A DNA stretch of 64,000 nucleotides from Blasia pusilla (Eukaryota; Marchantiophyta; Marchantiopsida; Blasiales), in contig CM114273.1 in NCBI GenBank assembly GCA_050084515.1, positions 42,408,001-42,472,000 of the forward strand. Direction: 5' to 3'. Numbering within the stretch: the stretch's first letter is position 1; every line of letters begins with the position of its first letter. The notes beneath the pieces are model-generated. The model did not search any database. It was not told the DNA's origin and saw only the letters and a list, made by a program, of their open reading frames with translations. The translations under genes and the position numbers were made by a program. Positions 22,649 to 31,863 of this stretch are shown piece after piece.

Positions 22649-23081
22649 ACAAACCACTTTGAGGATGCAAAATGAGGTTTTAGATTGTACTTTTATTTTT
22701 TTCTCAACCTTCACTGTGAGCTTGAACTCTATTCAACCCGGGGCAAATGATAGATTTTTTCCAGACCTTGGATGGAAAAAGTGATTGGTTCCACACTTAT
22801 GATTCCACTGATTTTTCAGTTTTGTAAATTTTGTGCAATTTGCAACTCGTCGGACTCACAGGGGTTGCCAAAATATGGAAGAGGAAAAAAAAACGTTGGA
22901 TTGTTTAATAAATGGACCAAAAAAGTGCAAAAAAATTCACACAAAAAGTTTCCTCTCTTCAACCCAACGGAAACTCTCTTCAAAAAAAAGTATCTATTTC
23001 GGTTGAAGGTAGTTTCCTCTCTCCTCTCTCCTCTCTTCCTCTCTCTTCTCTCCTCTCTTCCTCTCCTCTTACCGCACCTCG
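22649..23081 (+). repeat. 3' tail and right terminus of element 1
   Basis: Common tail module: AT-rich leader, one dyad (22842-22868), CTCTTCAAAAAAAAG, a TCCTCTC-rich run (23018-23070) and terminal CTTACCGCACCTC. Directly followed by the target duplication GCTGTCCGC. Confidence 0.65.
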
Positions 23082-23089
23082 CTGTCCGC
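23081..23089 (+). repeat. Right target-site duplication of element 1
   Basis: GCTGTCCGC, matching TCTGTCCGC at 11149-11157 in eight of nine positions. The following bases (CTACTCGTTCCTC) resume the interrupted transposase exon. Confidence 0.7.
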
Positions 23090-26000
23090 CTACTCGTTCC
23101 TCTTGCGAGTATCAGGAAATAGTTTGCTATCATCTATGGCCTTGAAATTGGTCAAGCACATTCTTGTCGACAAGTTGCCGCCCACGTACGATGGTAATTG
23201 CATTTTTGAGTTCCCTCCACTTGGTGCTCCTGTTCAAAAGAAAGATGGAGGACACTTGAAGGGTATGGACAGAAAGTCTGATTGTCATCGATGGTGCAGG
23301 CTTCAACGGACTAGTGCTTCAATTCCAGATGGTCCTTGGATAGTCTCCCGTCGCCAATGGGTTGGAGCCTTGGAGTGTAGAAGTCCAGCATGCCCGTATC
23401 TAGAGCGCAACGGGCGAGTCAATACGTCGCAATTCCCCCCCAAGAATGCAGAAACTCCATATGAGGTCCGTACCACCATACTGCCAGGAGACCATCGATG
23501 TCCTCATTGTCAGGCATCCCCTTTCCATGTTGGAGCGTGTCCTGCATACATATTTTTCATTGTGCACGACTTGGGCTCCACGTCAGAGTACACAAGGCTG
23601 GCAGTTCATGTTGGCTGCCACACTCATCCTGTGATTGATGCAATTCAGAGACACATCAAGGAGGATGTGGCAAAGAAAGTGGTCGAGGTCTACAGAAACT
23701 CTTTGGGTTCAAAGCCCGGAGTGATCAAGCTCACAACAGCATCACAAATTTGTGAAAAACTGCTTGGAATCCTTGGGAAAGGCGAGATCACGGTTGGTAA
23801 GGAGAAACAACTATGGGAAAATCTCGCATTTCTCGCTAATCTTGAATGCTTCCGAAATTTTTTGCGTCAAATACGAGTACTGGATGGAAAGATGGCCGAA
23901 ATGGATGCCATTGCCAGAATCAAGGCCAACTCCAGATTTCCATTCATTCAGAGATGGCACTTCATGGGCCAAGGAGGCAAAGGATCCAGGGCCTATGTCT
24001 TCAAAATGTCAACCACAGGTCCGTCGAGTGGCCTCGATCTTATAGATCGAATGAGGGAGGGGGAAGATCTTTACGGCAGCTGGTTAAGCTTTGATATTTG
24101 CTATAGAGTGCTAAATGGATGGTTGACCATGGGTGCTTACGTTTATGACCATGTGGAGGAGGGACTCAAAACTATATTTTTCTGTGAAGTAAAAGCAAAA
24201 GACGTTGGCAGTTTGAAGATGTGTTGGAGGTGGTGAAGGAAAAAAAAAAAAGGCCACCTCCGGAAATTTAAGGGTTCATGGTGGACAATACACAACCTGG
24301 GTGGATTGCTATCAGGGAAGTGTTCTCGGGTGGAGAGGTTCAATCGGAGAGGGAAAGGTCGGATGCTTTCCATTGGCAACAGTTTGTGACCCGGTACACC
24401 AAATCTTGCATCGAGGAGAATAAGAGGACATAGCATGTCACTCTACTCCAATGTTGCAAGGACAAAAAAACCTTGAAACAAGCCATGGAATGCTAAAAAG
24501 AACTTCATGGGTGGTGGAGGAAGCAAGCGATTGAGGGGGAGTGCAAAGAGTTGTGCTCTTGGCTAAGTTGGTGGACTGTACGTATGAGACAATGGGGAAA
24601 CTTCATGCGGCAGGTGAGTTCAATATTTCGTCTTGTCGAGCTCACGCTGAGAATTGTTTGAAAAGTTGCAGCTCAAGTTGAGAAGCGTGGGAACTATAGG
24701 GATTTCAAACCGAAGAAACCAAGCAACTTTTCGGATGCGACAGGTTGCCCGAGTGTGCAACCCGTTGGAAATAGACGGGTTGCCTGAGTGTGCAACCAGT
24801 CGGAAACCGACGGGTTGCATCCAAAATTTTGGTGCAACCCGTATGCAAGTATGCAAGTCGCATGTATACAAGGCCTGCAAACGGTCCGACCCGGATGGGT
24901 TTCGGATGACTTGCACTTGGATCTTCCGCCCGGAGTGGCCAAAGGTTCTTGCAACCCGTCGGAATCGGACGGGTTGTAGTAGGGTGGTTTAAGGTTACAA
25001 CACGCGGGTTTCCATCGGTCGCAGAGTCGTTCATGGATGCCTGGCCTTGCAACCCATCCTGGTTCCGACATGTCGCTTATTTCTTTGACTTCTGAGCTAT
25101 TTTGGTTCCCTTCTAACATTGCCGTCGTTGCAGGGATTGAACGTTCATGAAAATGCCCTCTGCCCCAACACAAGTGGAGCAGAAAGTGTTCATTCCTCCT
25201 GGAGGTCGTCACAAGCATGCCAACAATTTCACTTGTGGAGGCATGCCAACAAGACCAGGCAAGAGCAATGCTACTGATCTGCAGACATCCCATATCTTTC
25301 TCACAAAAGGCATAACAAAAGGAAAAGGGCCATTGATCTACGAGCTCTATGTCAGGGCGGCTGTGAGATCTGGTGATGAAAAATTGTATGTCGAAGCCTT
25401 CAACCGGTGCATAGATGGAACTCCCCTCGAGCAAAACGTACATATTGGTGGGGATATTCGTGGGCGGGTTTCAAGGCGCCCCATCTGAGATGGTGGTAGA
25501 GCGATCGAACGAGACTCGTGGAGACCAGATAAGTATCTTGACTTCAAGCGGTGAAGAGGCAAAGATCGAGGAACGAATCCGGTGATTGATTTGGATGAGG
25601 AAATCACGCCGCCAGGTATTCGGGGACCCGGACCCGTCCCAAATCCGTGATGGAGTTACTTCTCCAAAATCAGTGAATGTTTTATTTCAAAAGCCCTCCG
25701 TTCTTTGGAAGTTCGCAACATCATGTCACCGGGGTGGTTCAACAATATGGGATTCGGTAATGGAGGTGGATTGCAACCTAAAACGGTGGCATATATCTCG
25801 GAGTAACCAGGGCGTGGACCCCCTGCGCAGGCGGGATCGATGGCATTAGGAGAGCATGCGGCACTTTCCTAAATAAGAACTGTACAAGGACTGGACGACC
25901 TCTGCCTAGGTTTTGGGGACTCAAAACCTTTGATCGTTTCACGAGGACCGCGGATCAATTGAAGTACTTCTTCTGCCTAAATGAATCTTGCGCTTTCTGG

Positions 26001-26632
26001 AAGTCTTATCCGGCTGCCATTGGAGCTCCCGGGAATACCCCCACGATTTGGCCCATCGCCGCAGGCACGAATTGCACTCAAAACGAAGTGGACAATCTTA
26101 CAAGTGCCGGTTTCAGACTCGTAGACGGAGGAAGTTCGGAGCATGTTCGCATTACAAAGACCTTCGCATTTCGTATTCAACCCAAGATTGATGTAAACAT
26201 GTACCCAGAGAAGGTGGATGATCTCAATCCACTATTTCTGTTTGAGTCTAGAAATAGGGTGAAGAGAAACATAATATGTAGGCCAACGGTGGAGAGAGCA
26301 AATCGAATTGCATCAGCTCGGGAGGAAAAAATGGAGATCATTGCCACGAAAGATGTCCAGAGTGGCAATGGAATAGGAAGGATGTATTGGGTCATGAACA
26401 ACACTGTAAATTCAAGTGTCATAGGGATGTATGTGGTGCACATTTTTTGCTTTCTCACATGTTCATGTGATGACTTTGTCCAAAGAGAGACAAGTGGAAA
26501 AAAGTATTTCCGTTGTAAGCACATGTACTATGTGTTGCTTGTAGTTTTAAGAGAGTCCGAGATAGGAGTAGGAATCCACCGGCCAATTCTGTCCCTCAAA
26601 GAAGTGCAAAGTATTTTAAACAAACCAATTTG
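23082..26632 (+). pseudogene. Older Mutator-like transposase, part after element 1 insertion
   Basis: Continuation of the exon that starts at 10724. An open frame of about 377 codons (23103-24236) covers the WRKY/GCM1-like finger (WVGALECRSPACPYL, HVGCHTHPV) and the first part of the core (YGSWLSFDICYRVLNGWLTM, then VYDHVEEGLKTIFFCEVKA). After a frame change come FMVDNTQPGW, FSGGEVQSERERSDAFHWQQ and VTRYTKSCIEENKRT. Intron 24614-25133. The second exon (from 25134) carries many single-base indels (25460-25620) and then an open SWIM region (TCSCDDFVQ ... FRCKHMYY, near 26460-26525). It is the best copy for reading the transposase core, though not functional. Confidence 0.7.
24614..25133 (+). 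repeat. Transposase intron with dyads, older copy
   Basis: Same donor and acceptor as the other copies, 82 bp longer than in element 1. Dyads at about 24735-24783, 24793-24822, 24885-24902, 24951-24978 and 25047-25075. Confidence 0.6.
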
Positions 26633-27071
26633 AGGATGCAAAATGAGGTTTTAGATTGTAGTTTCATTTTTCCAAAACCTTCACTTTGAGCTTCAACTTT
26701 TTTTTTCCCGGGGCAAATGATAGATTTTTTCCATACCTTGGATGGAAAAAGTGATTGGTTCCACACTTATGATTCCTCTGATTTTTCAGTTTTCTAAATT
26801 TTGTGCAATTTGCAACTCCTCAGACTCAGATGGGTTGCCAAAATGTGGATGAGGAAAGAAAAACTGTGGGAGTGCTTAAGAACTGAGAAGAAAAGTGCAA
26901 AAAAATTCACACAAAAAGTTTCCTCTCTTCAACCCAACGGAAACTCTCTTCAAATCACAGGAAACCCTCTTAAAAAAAAGCATCTCTTTCGGTTGAAGGT
27001 AGTTTCCTCTCTCCTCTCTTCCTCTCTCCTCTCTCCTCTCTTCCTCTCTTCCTCTCCTCTTACCGCACCTC
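26633..27071 (+). repeat. 3' tail and right terminus of the older element
   Basis: Same tail module, ending with a TCCTCTC run (27003-27060) and CTTACCGCACCTC at 27071. The next base belongs to exon 2 of another ParB-methyltransferase gene, so this element had itself inserted into a relative. Confidence 0.6.
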
Positions 27072-27844
27072 TTGTCGTTGCCGACTCTTTCAGCTTTGCA
27101 ATATCCTCCTCCAACTGAATTTTGCGGACATGCTCCATTGTCCGCAATCGGAAAATTGGAATTCTTGGGGCGTTTTGGCCCTCCATCAGTACCATCTGCT
27201 TAACAACCCACCACAATGGGGACCAAGTCAATAAACTACATTGTATTTCCAATTAATTGCATCATGGGCCTTCACATCACTCAAATGTTTCTTACCCGCT
27301 CAAAGATTGGGTTGGTGTCTTGGCCAGCCAACTGCTTTGGGACAGCAGTTGGCAAGTCCATAGAAAACTCATCGATCCAATAAAGGTCGATTTCTTCGGC
27401 CGGTCTCAAAGACGAGGAAGATTGTTCTCCTTCTTCTTCAGAGATGTTCACCATCTCCACGCTGTCTGTCCTCAGGACCTCATCGTCCGTCACTTGAACT
27501 TCGGCCGTTTCCTCAGCCGATTTTATATTCATGGTGTCCCCAGACTTCATCAGGGATATTTCCTGCATCTCAACACTCTTTGTTGGATGGGAAGGGATTT
27601 CTTCAATAGAAATCGCTTTTTCCCTTCGAGCTTTTGCCAATTCTGCTCTCCTGACGGATGCGTCCATACTTTTTTTCTCACGTTTCTCATCGGCGACTCT
27701 TTTCTTCAAGGCTTGCGATGCCTCAGCCTTGGCGTTTTGTTTATCGAGCGTCTCCAGAACACGTTTTGCAAGAAGCTCATGCTTATGTATATCTGCTTCC
27801 CTTTCCCGCTCCTCTATCTCTTGATGCCTTATCTCATTGGCCAA
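27072..27844 (-). pseudogene. ParB-methyltransferase gene fragment, exons 1-2
   Basis: Best-preserved exon 1 in the window: an open minus-strand frame from 27844 to 27297. It encodes a coiled coil (EIEEREREADIHKHELLAKR, KKRVADEKREKKSMDASVRR), an acidic stretch (ISEEEGEQSSSS) and the conserved block EIDLYWIDEFSMDLP ... KQLAGQDTNPIFERV before a GTAAGA donor. Intron 1 is 27295 to about 27202 (acceptor GTTAAGCAG). Exon 2 begins MVLMEGQNAPRIPIFRLRTM and stops at 27072, cut by the older element. Its agreement with the frameshifted copy at 17400-16776 shows this is real coding sequence. Confidence 0.6.
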
Positions 27845-27907
27845 ACGAGGCCAATGAGATAGACTCTCTTAAAAAAAAACATCTATTTCGGTTGAAGGTA
27901 GTTTCAG
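27831..27907. repeat. Snapback junction and stray element tail fragment
   Basis: ATCTCATTGGCC (27831-27842) and GGCCAATGAGAT (27849-27860) are exact inverted copies around 6 nt. They are followed by a 45-bp piece of the element tail (CTCTCTTAAAAAAAAACATC ... GGTTGAAGGTAGTTTC). It looks like a rearrangement breakpoint. Confidence 0.6.
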
Positions 27908-28336
27908 TTGAAGACCTCTTTTGCTTCACTTGAGGACGAAGCTCTTTCTCTTGATCTGAAGCGCTCCATTCTTCGCTCTGGTTTCAAGTGCTTTGTGCTT
28001 CGTGCTTTGCTGAAGAGCCAAGTACTTCTTCCTCTTCTTCTTCATCATGCTTCGTTCAAGAGCGAAGCACTTCATAAACAGGTTGTTAATAAGGCTTCGT
28101 TGTCTTTTTCAAGCTTCGCTCTTAGTCTTTAGACTTCGTTACTGCATTTCTCTCTCCTCTAAGGCAAATCCTTGATCTTCCACCTCTCTGCCTTGTCCTA
28201 TGAGCTTCGTGATCTCTTTCAATATTACTCATTCTTCTACTACAAAACCATAATATCCAAAATCATTATGTATACACAAGTTTTCCTTGAATAAAAAGCT
28301 CTAAATCTTCAAAAGTACAAAATTACGGGTATCACA
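27908..28336 (-). repeat. LTR-like repeat, first half, inverted
   Basis: Reverse complement of the first half of 9247-10450: ends GGGTATCACA at 28336 and shares GGCAAATCCTTGATCTTCCA and many GCTTCGT units. It abuts methyltransferase exon 3 sequence on the right. Confidence 0.6.
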
Positions 28337-29400
28337 CTTGCCCAAGGATATTGGAGTATATACCATATTTTTTTGTTTCCTCCCTTGGAGGATCCCGGTG
28401 TCACCCTGTTTCGCTTCTCGCGAGTTTGGTGTTGGCTGGTCGATATCTATGTCACCTCAAAATCTACATGCGTTTGTTTTGGGGCCTACCTTTTCCGTCC
28501 CTCGCTCCTTGAAGATCCAGCCTCGGATTTCCTCAACCCCTTTGCCTTTGCTTTGAGGCACGCTGTGGACTTTTCCTTGGTTGTTACCACCTTTAAGAGT
28601 AGATCAACCATCTCGAATGCTTGTGCCTCTGCATATCCTTCAAAATACTCCTCAACCTTCAAGAGGTTGGGGATCTCCTCATTGCCAACAGCAATTGCAT
28701 CATAGAAGGCTTGCATCGTCGGGTCGGTAACCTCCTCTATGTCATTGAAGTCCAACTAGACTCGAAAGTTTAAAAGTTCCCATCAGTCATCTCCACGTCG
28801 TACATGGAGAATCCATCTCCATTTGGAGGAGCAACCCACAATTTGCACGCGGTGGTATACTTGCTCCATGTACTTGCATTGATAATGGAGATGAGGAACA
28901 TGTATATCGTCCTCTATGTAACTCGTTGGCAAGAGGATTTGGTAGCCCACTCAAGAATTTCTCTTTTCTTTTTGGAAAAATCCCTTTTTTGGGGTCGTCG
29001 ATCTCCTCGTCGAGATCTGCCTACGGGCATAATTTGTTTCTTGAAAATTCTCTACAATCCTAGGTTCTTCTCTAACTTATCTCGGATGTCATTCAACCAC
29101 AACTCGTAATCCTCGGCCGACTCGAGGCTAGCTTCCTCTTGAACACGCTCGATTTTCCTGACCTCGGCTTGAAGACTCGCAATCATAGACTTGTCGAGTA
29201 GCCGTATGCGTAATGCATCCCCAAAGGACCATTCTCTCAGCCACTGAGAGATAATAGGGGTCCAAAACCCCCCAGGAATGTGTGTCGAATTCTTCTCGAC
29301 CTCTGTCCCCTCGAGATTGATCTTCATCAATCTAATTGTAGCTCTCACATTTTCTAAATTTTCATAGAAAAATCATTTTTTGCAATCTTTGCAAAGACTG
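28337..29400 (-). pseudogene. ParB-methyltransferase exon 3 fragment
   Basis: Minus-strand fragment matching 14480-15390. Reading from 29348: WTPIISQWLREWSFGDALRI, then ESAEDYELWLNDIRDKLEKN (compare SGDYEVWLDDIRDKPTKN in element 1), then LDFNDIEEVTDPTMQAFYDA and GNEEIPNLLKVEE (compare LDFNNPEDITDKDLRVLHDA). It stops before the methyltransferase motif IV. Frame breaks near 29050 and 28760. Its order relative to the exon 1 fragment at 27844 is not that of a single gene, so the locus is rearranged or belongs to a separate copy. Confidence 0.55.
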
Positions 29401-30120
29401 AACATCTTCGTGAAGAAGAGAAATTTGTTAAAGGTTCTAAGAGACACATCGGTATAGTTGTTAGGATGGGAAGGGATGTATTTTTTTAAGGTATTTTGGA
29501 AGGATACGACGGTTATCTTCAGCAAATTCTTTGGGATCAACTACAAAGCAAAGAGAAGCATAGATTAGGTAGTTAGGAAGATCTGAATAGATCTTTAGGA
29601 AGAAAGAAATATCTGGAGAACCTTTTGGATATAAACGAGTATTTAAAGAGTACTAGCATAGCATAGAGCATCATTCTCGAGAGTTTGAAGTTATGTTGTA
29701 GGAATGGTCCGAGCTTAAGAGAGTACCCTCTTAGCTTGTATGTACATTGAGTTCCCTCCTATTTTTTTATGGATAACCATGCGCTCACTTCCTACATTTT
29801 TTTGTGCGGAGATGTCTGAGTAATCTGATTGGGACCATAGAAAGTTATAACTTTGAATTGAGAGAGAAAGAATAAGAAATTAACAAGATATATGAAATCT
29901 GTTTGACAGAGGGTAACAGACAAGGACGGATTGGTTTTTGATAGTTGGGAGAGCCGTCTACTCGTATGAAGTTATGGGTGGAGGATCTTGCTAAAAGATT
30001 GCAAGATCAGTAGAAAAAACTAATGTACTGATTTTTTTTTAAACACACATGGGGTGGTACTTCGAAGGGTGCCAATCTTGGGAGAGTGTTGTCATGAATA
30101 TCAATGAAATCGAAATGGCA
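29401..30120 (+). repeat. LTR-like repeat, second half, plus unassigned flank
   Basis: 29401-29960 resembles 9670-10220: GACACAT, TAGGTAGTTAG, ATGTTGTAGGAATGGTCCGA, ATGTCTGAGTA and AATCTGTTTGACAGAG in the same order. Beyond 29970 no homology is seen. With 27908-28336 it suggests one LTR broken and partly inverted. Confidence 0.5.
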
Positions 30121-30435
30121 TACTTCCTCTAAGACTCGAGACTAGAGGGCTGATCAACATAGAAGATAGCAAGAGGAGGGCCCATCATGGAGACCTCTTG
30201 GAGTAGCACCTTATCCTCGTCCACATTTGAGACCCCTGGAAAGAAGGTGAGATGGAAGTAAGTCGCCTTAAGCATCGCCCTCATCTCAACGGCTCGAAGA
30301 GGAAACCTTTTGGAATCCTTTTGGTGCATCCATAGACGAAGAGCCATTGAAATTGTCAAATCAAGAGCTGTGGTAGCCGCATCATTCCGTGGAGGACAGG
30401 TGCCATTGTGGGGCTCAAGTGAGGAGCTTTGACGA

Positions 30436-31190
30436 TTGGCAGATGAGCACGTGCACCCCACGTGGAGCGAGGCGTTTGCACTGGAGCGTGACGGGTCTGA
30501 GGAACCTGAGGTAGCAAGGAGTGCTACGATGACATCCTTGGATACCACACCCATTGTGTGGTGTATCCCGGAGGAGGATATTCAAGTGTTAGATCTCTTT
30601 GGAGGGATTAGCACCGGGTTAGCTATTGTTTTACAAGCAAGAGTGCGAGTGCAGCAATACATGTATGTGGAGAGTGATGTTGTTGCGAGGCGCGTTTCAC
30701 TATGATATGTGGCGCAATTACGCCTACGTTGTCCTGACTTATTGTCTGCGACCGCGGTACGGGGGTACCAGAGTTCCCTGCCGAGGGATATTTCGTTGCT
30801 GGGGGCGTAGGACTTAGATCGGGTAGGGACCATTGATTTGGTCATTTCCGATTGGTCATGTTAGGGCCAATCGAGTGTTGGACAAGGCAGCGGGTTGGCT
30901 GACACTCGGTCCCAAAATATTTTGGGAGATGTTGAGGGTCTTACGGCAATTGTAGGAGCACCAATCTCGTTCTCCAGCCTACATTCTAGAGAATGGGACG
31001 ATCTTAGGAGACTCTATGTCATGGTTGGTGACGAGTGCTCATCAGGTGCGTGCTTGGATCAGCCCAGCAATGTTCTTGGATGCAGCAAGTGTAGGTTCTA
31101 AAGCCCATCGCCCGCATCTATAGTGGACCAACTTGGTGCCCCATGCGGTATTATGGAGGGCGTATGCGAGAGTGGAGCGCCCCTTCCATT
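30436..31190 (+). pseudogene. DNMT3-like C5-cytosine methyltransferase remnant
   Basis: One frame reads VLDLFGGISTGL (motif I), YMYVESD (motif II), then DLLSATAVRGYQSSLPRDIS and DLVISDWSC-stop-GQSS (motif IV, Pro-Cys changed to Ser-Cys). After a frameshift near 30910: IFWEMLRVLRQL, AYILENGTILGD (motif VI, E-N), FLDAASVGSKAHRPHL and WTNL (motif VIII; compare DNMT3 V-S-A-A-H-R-A-R-Y-F-W-G-N). Such enzymes methylate cytosine C5. Stops TGA at 30703, TAG at 30808 and TAG at 30862 fit CGA or CAG codons hit by C-to-T change. A gag remnant follows directly, so it was probably part of a retrotransposon polyprotein. It is clearly inactive. Confidence 0.65.
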
Positions 31191-31210
31191 TGTTAGTGGA
31201 TTCCGCCTTT

Positions 31211-31863
31211 TCATAGAATTAGCCCAATTCCTTATGAAGAAGTGCGCCCAAAAATGGCTAACCTGAGGAAGACCTTGTTAAGATACCCCACATTTGCAGG
31301 GAGTTGGAGAGAGGAGGTCAATAATTTTGCATTGGAGTTTAACCATGTTGGTAAGGCTAATGGCGAACATATAGAACAAGAATTTTTGAGAGTTTCTCCT
31401 AGGTTTTGAAACATAGGGCTAGCCAGTGGTACGATGGGCTGCCAACTACAACAAGAGAAACTTGGACAACGTTGGTAGAAGCGTTCCTCTATGAATCTAG
31501 ATATTTGGAATTCGAGGATCGACTCCTTACAAAATGATGGGATCTAAAACGGAGGATGAGAGAAACCCTTTGTGAATATATACATAGGTTTAGAAACCTC
31601 GTAAACAAGTTGGAGCATACAAAAGTATCTCAATTGGTGGATTGGCTTGTCTTGGACCTATCAAAACCGATGGATCGGTATTTTTGAAGAGGGAAAAGGA
31701 ATTCTATGGAGGCCTTCATCGCCTCGGCGGAAGCATACATAGCCTCTGAGAAGGCCCGTAAAAATCAAAGGAGTAGGCAACGTTGGATGAGGTCTTCGTC
31801 CACAAACTCCACCTCTTTGGACTCTTCATCTTCATCATCCGACAAAGACTCGTCCTGGTAAGC
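31211..31863 (+). pseudogene. Retrotransposon gag remnant
   Basis: Fragments in one region read SQWYDGLPTTTRETWTTLVE, AFLYESRYLEFEDRL, WDLKRRMRETLCEYIHRFRN and LVNKLEH, the pattern of the retrotransposon gag (capsid) domain. A Ser/Asp-rich stretch (TSLDSSSSSSDKDSSW) ends it. Stops at several places. Lies just after the cytosine methyltransferase remnant on the same strand, suggesting an LTR element with methyltransferase ahead of gag. Confidence 0.65.

Larger units (their letters stand above)
11158..23081. mobile_element. Element 1: Mutator-like element with divergent ParB-methyltransferase and transposase genes
   Basis: 11.9-kb unit delimited by a 9-bp (8 of 9 identical) target duplication inside the transposase exon of a related copy; removing it restores one reading frame across 11157/23082. 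Both ends are purine/pyrimidine-rich with inverted similarity: left GGGGGCTGGT...GGAGAGAGTAAGAGAGGAAG, right read inward GAGGTGCGGTAAGAGGAGAG. Inside, a minus-strand gene (17400 to about 11245) and a plus-strand transposase (18730-22648) diverge from a dyad-rich spacer with two TATA boxes, so their 3' ends face the termini. MuDR has two genes transcribed from its ends inward; this layout is the opposite. Both genes carry frameshifts. Confidence 0.7.

Noticed and set aside
11158-23081. hAT superfamily assignment from an 8-bp perfect target duplication
   Set aside because: The protein has a WRKY/GCM1-like finger and a SWIM finger typical of Mutator-like transposases and no hAT dimerisation domain; 9 bp with one mismatch is equally compatible.
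30129-30554. 141-codon minus-strand frame opposite the methyltransferase remnant
   Set aside because: Its right part is antisense to the cytosine methyltransferase leader and it shows no domain; regarded as a shadow.
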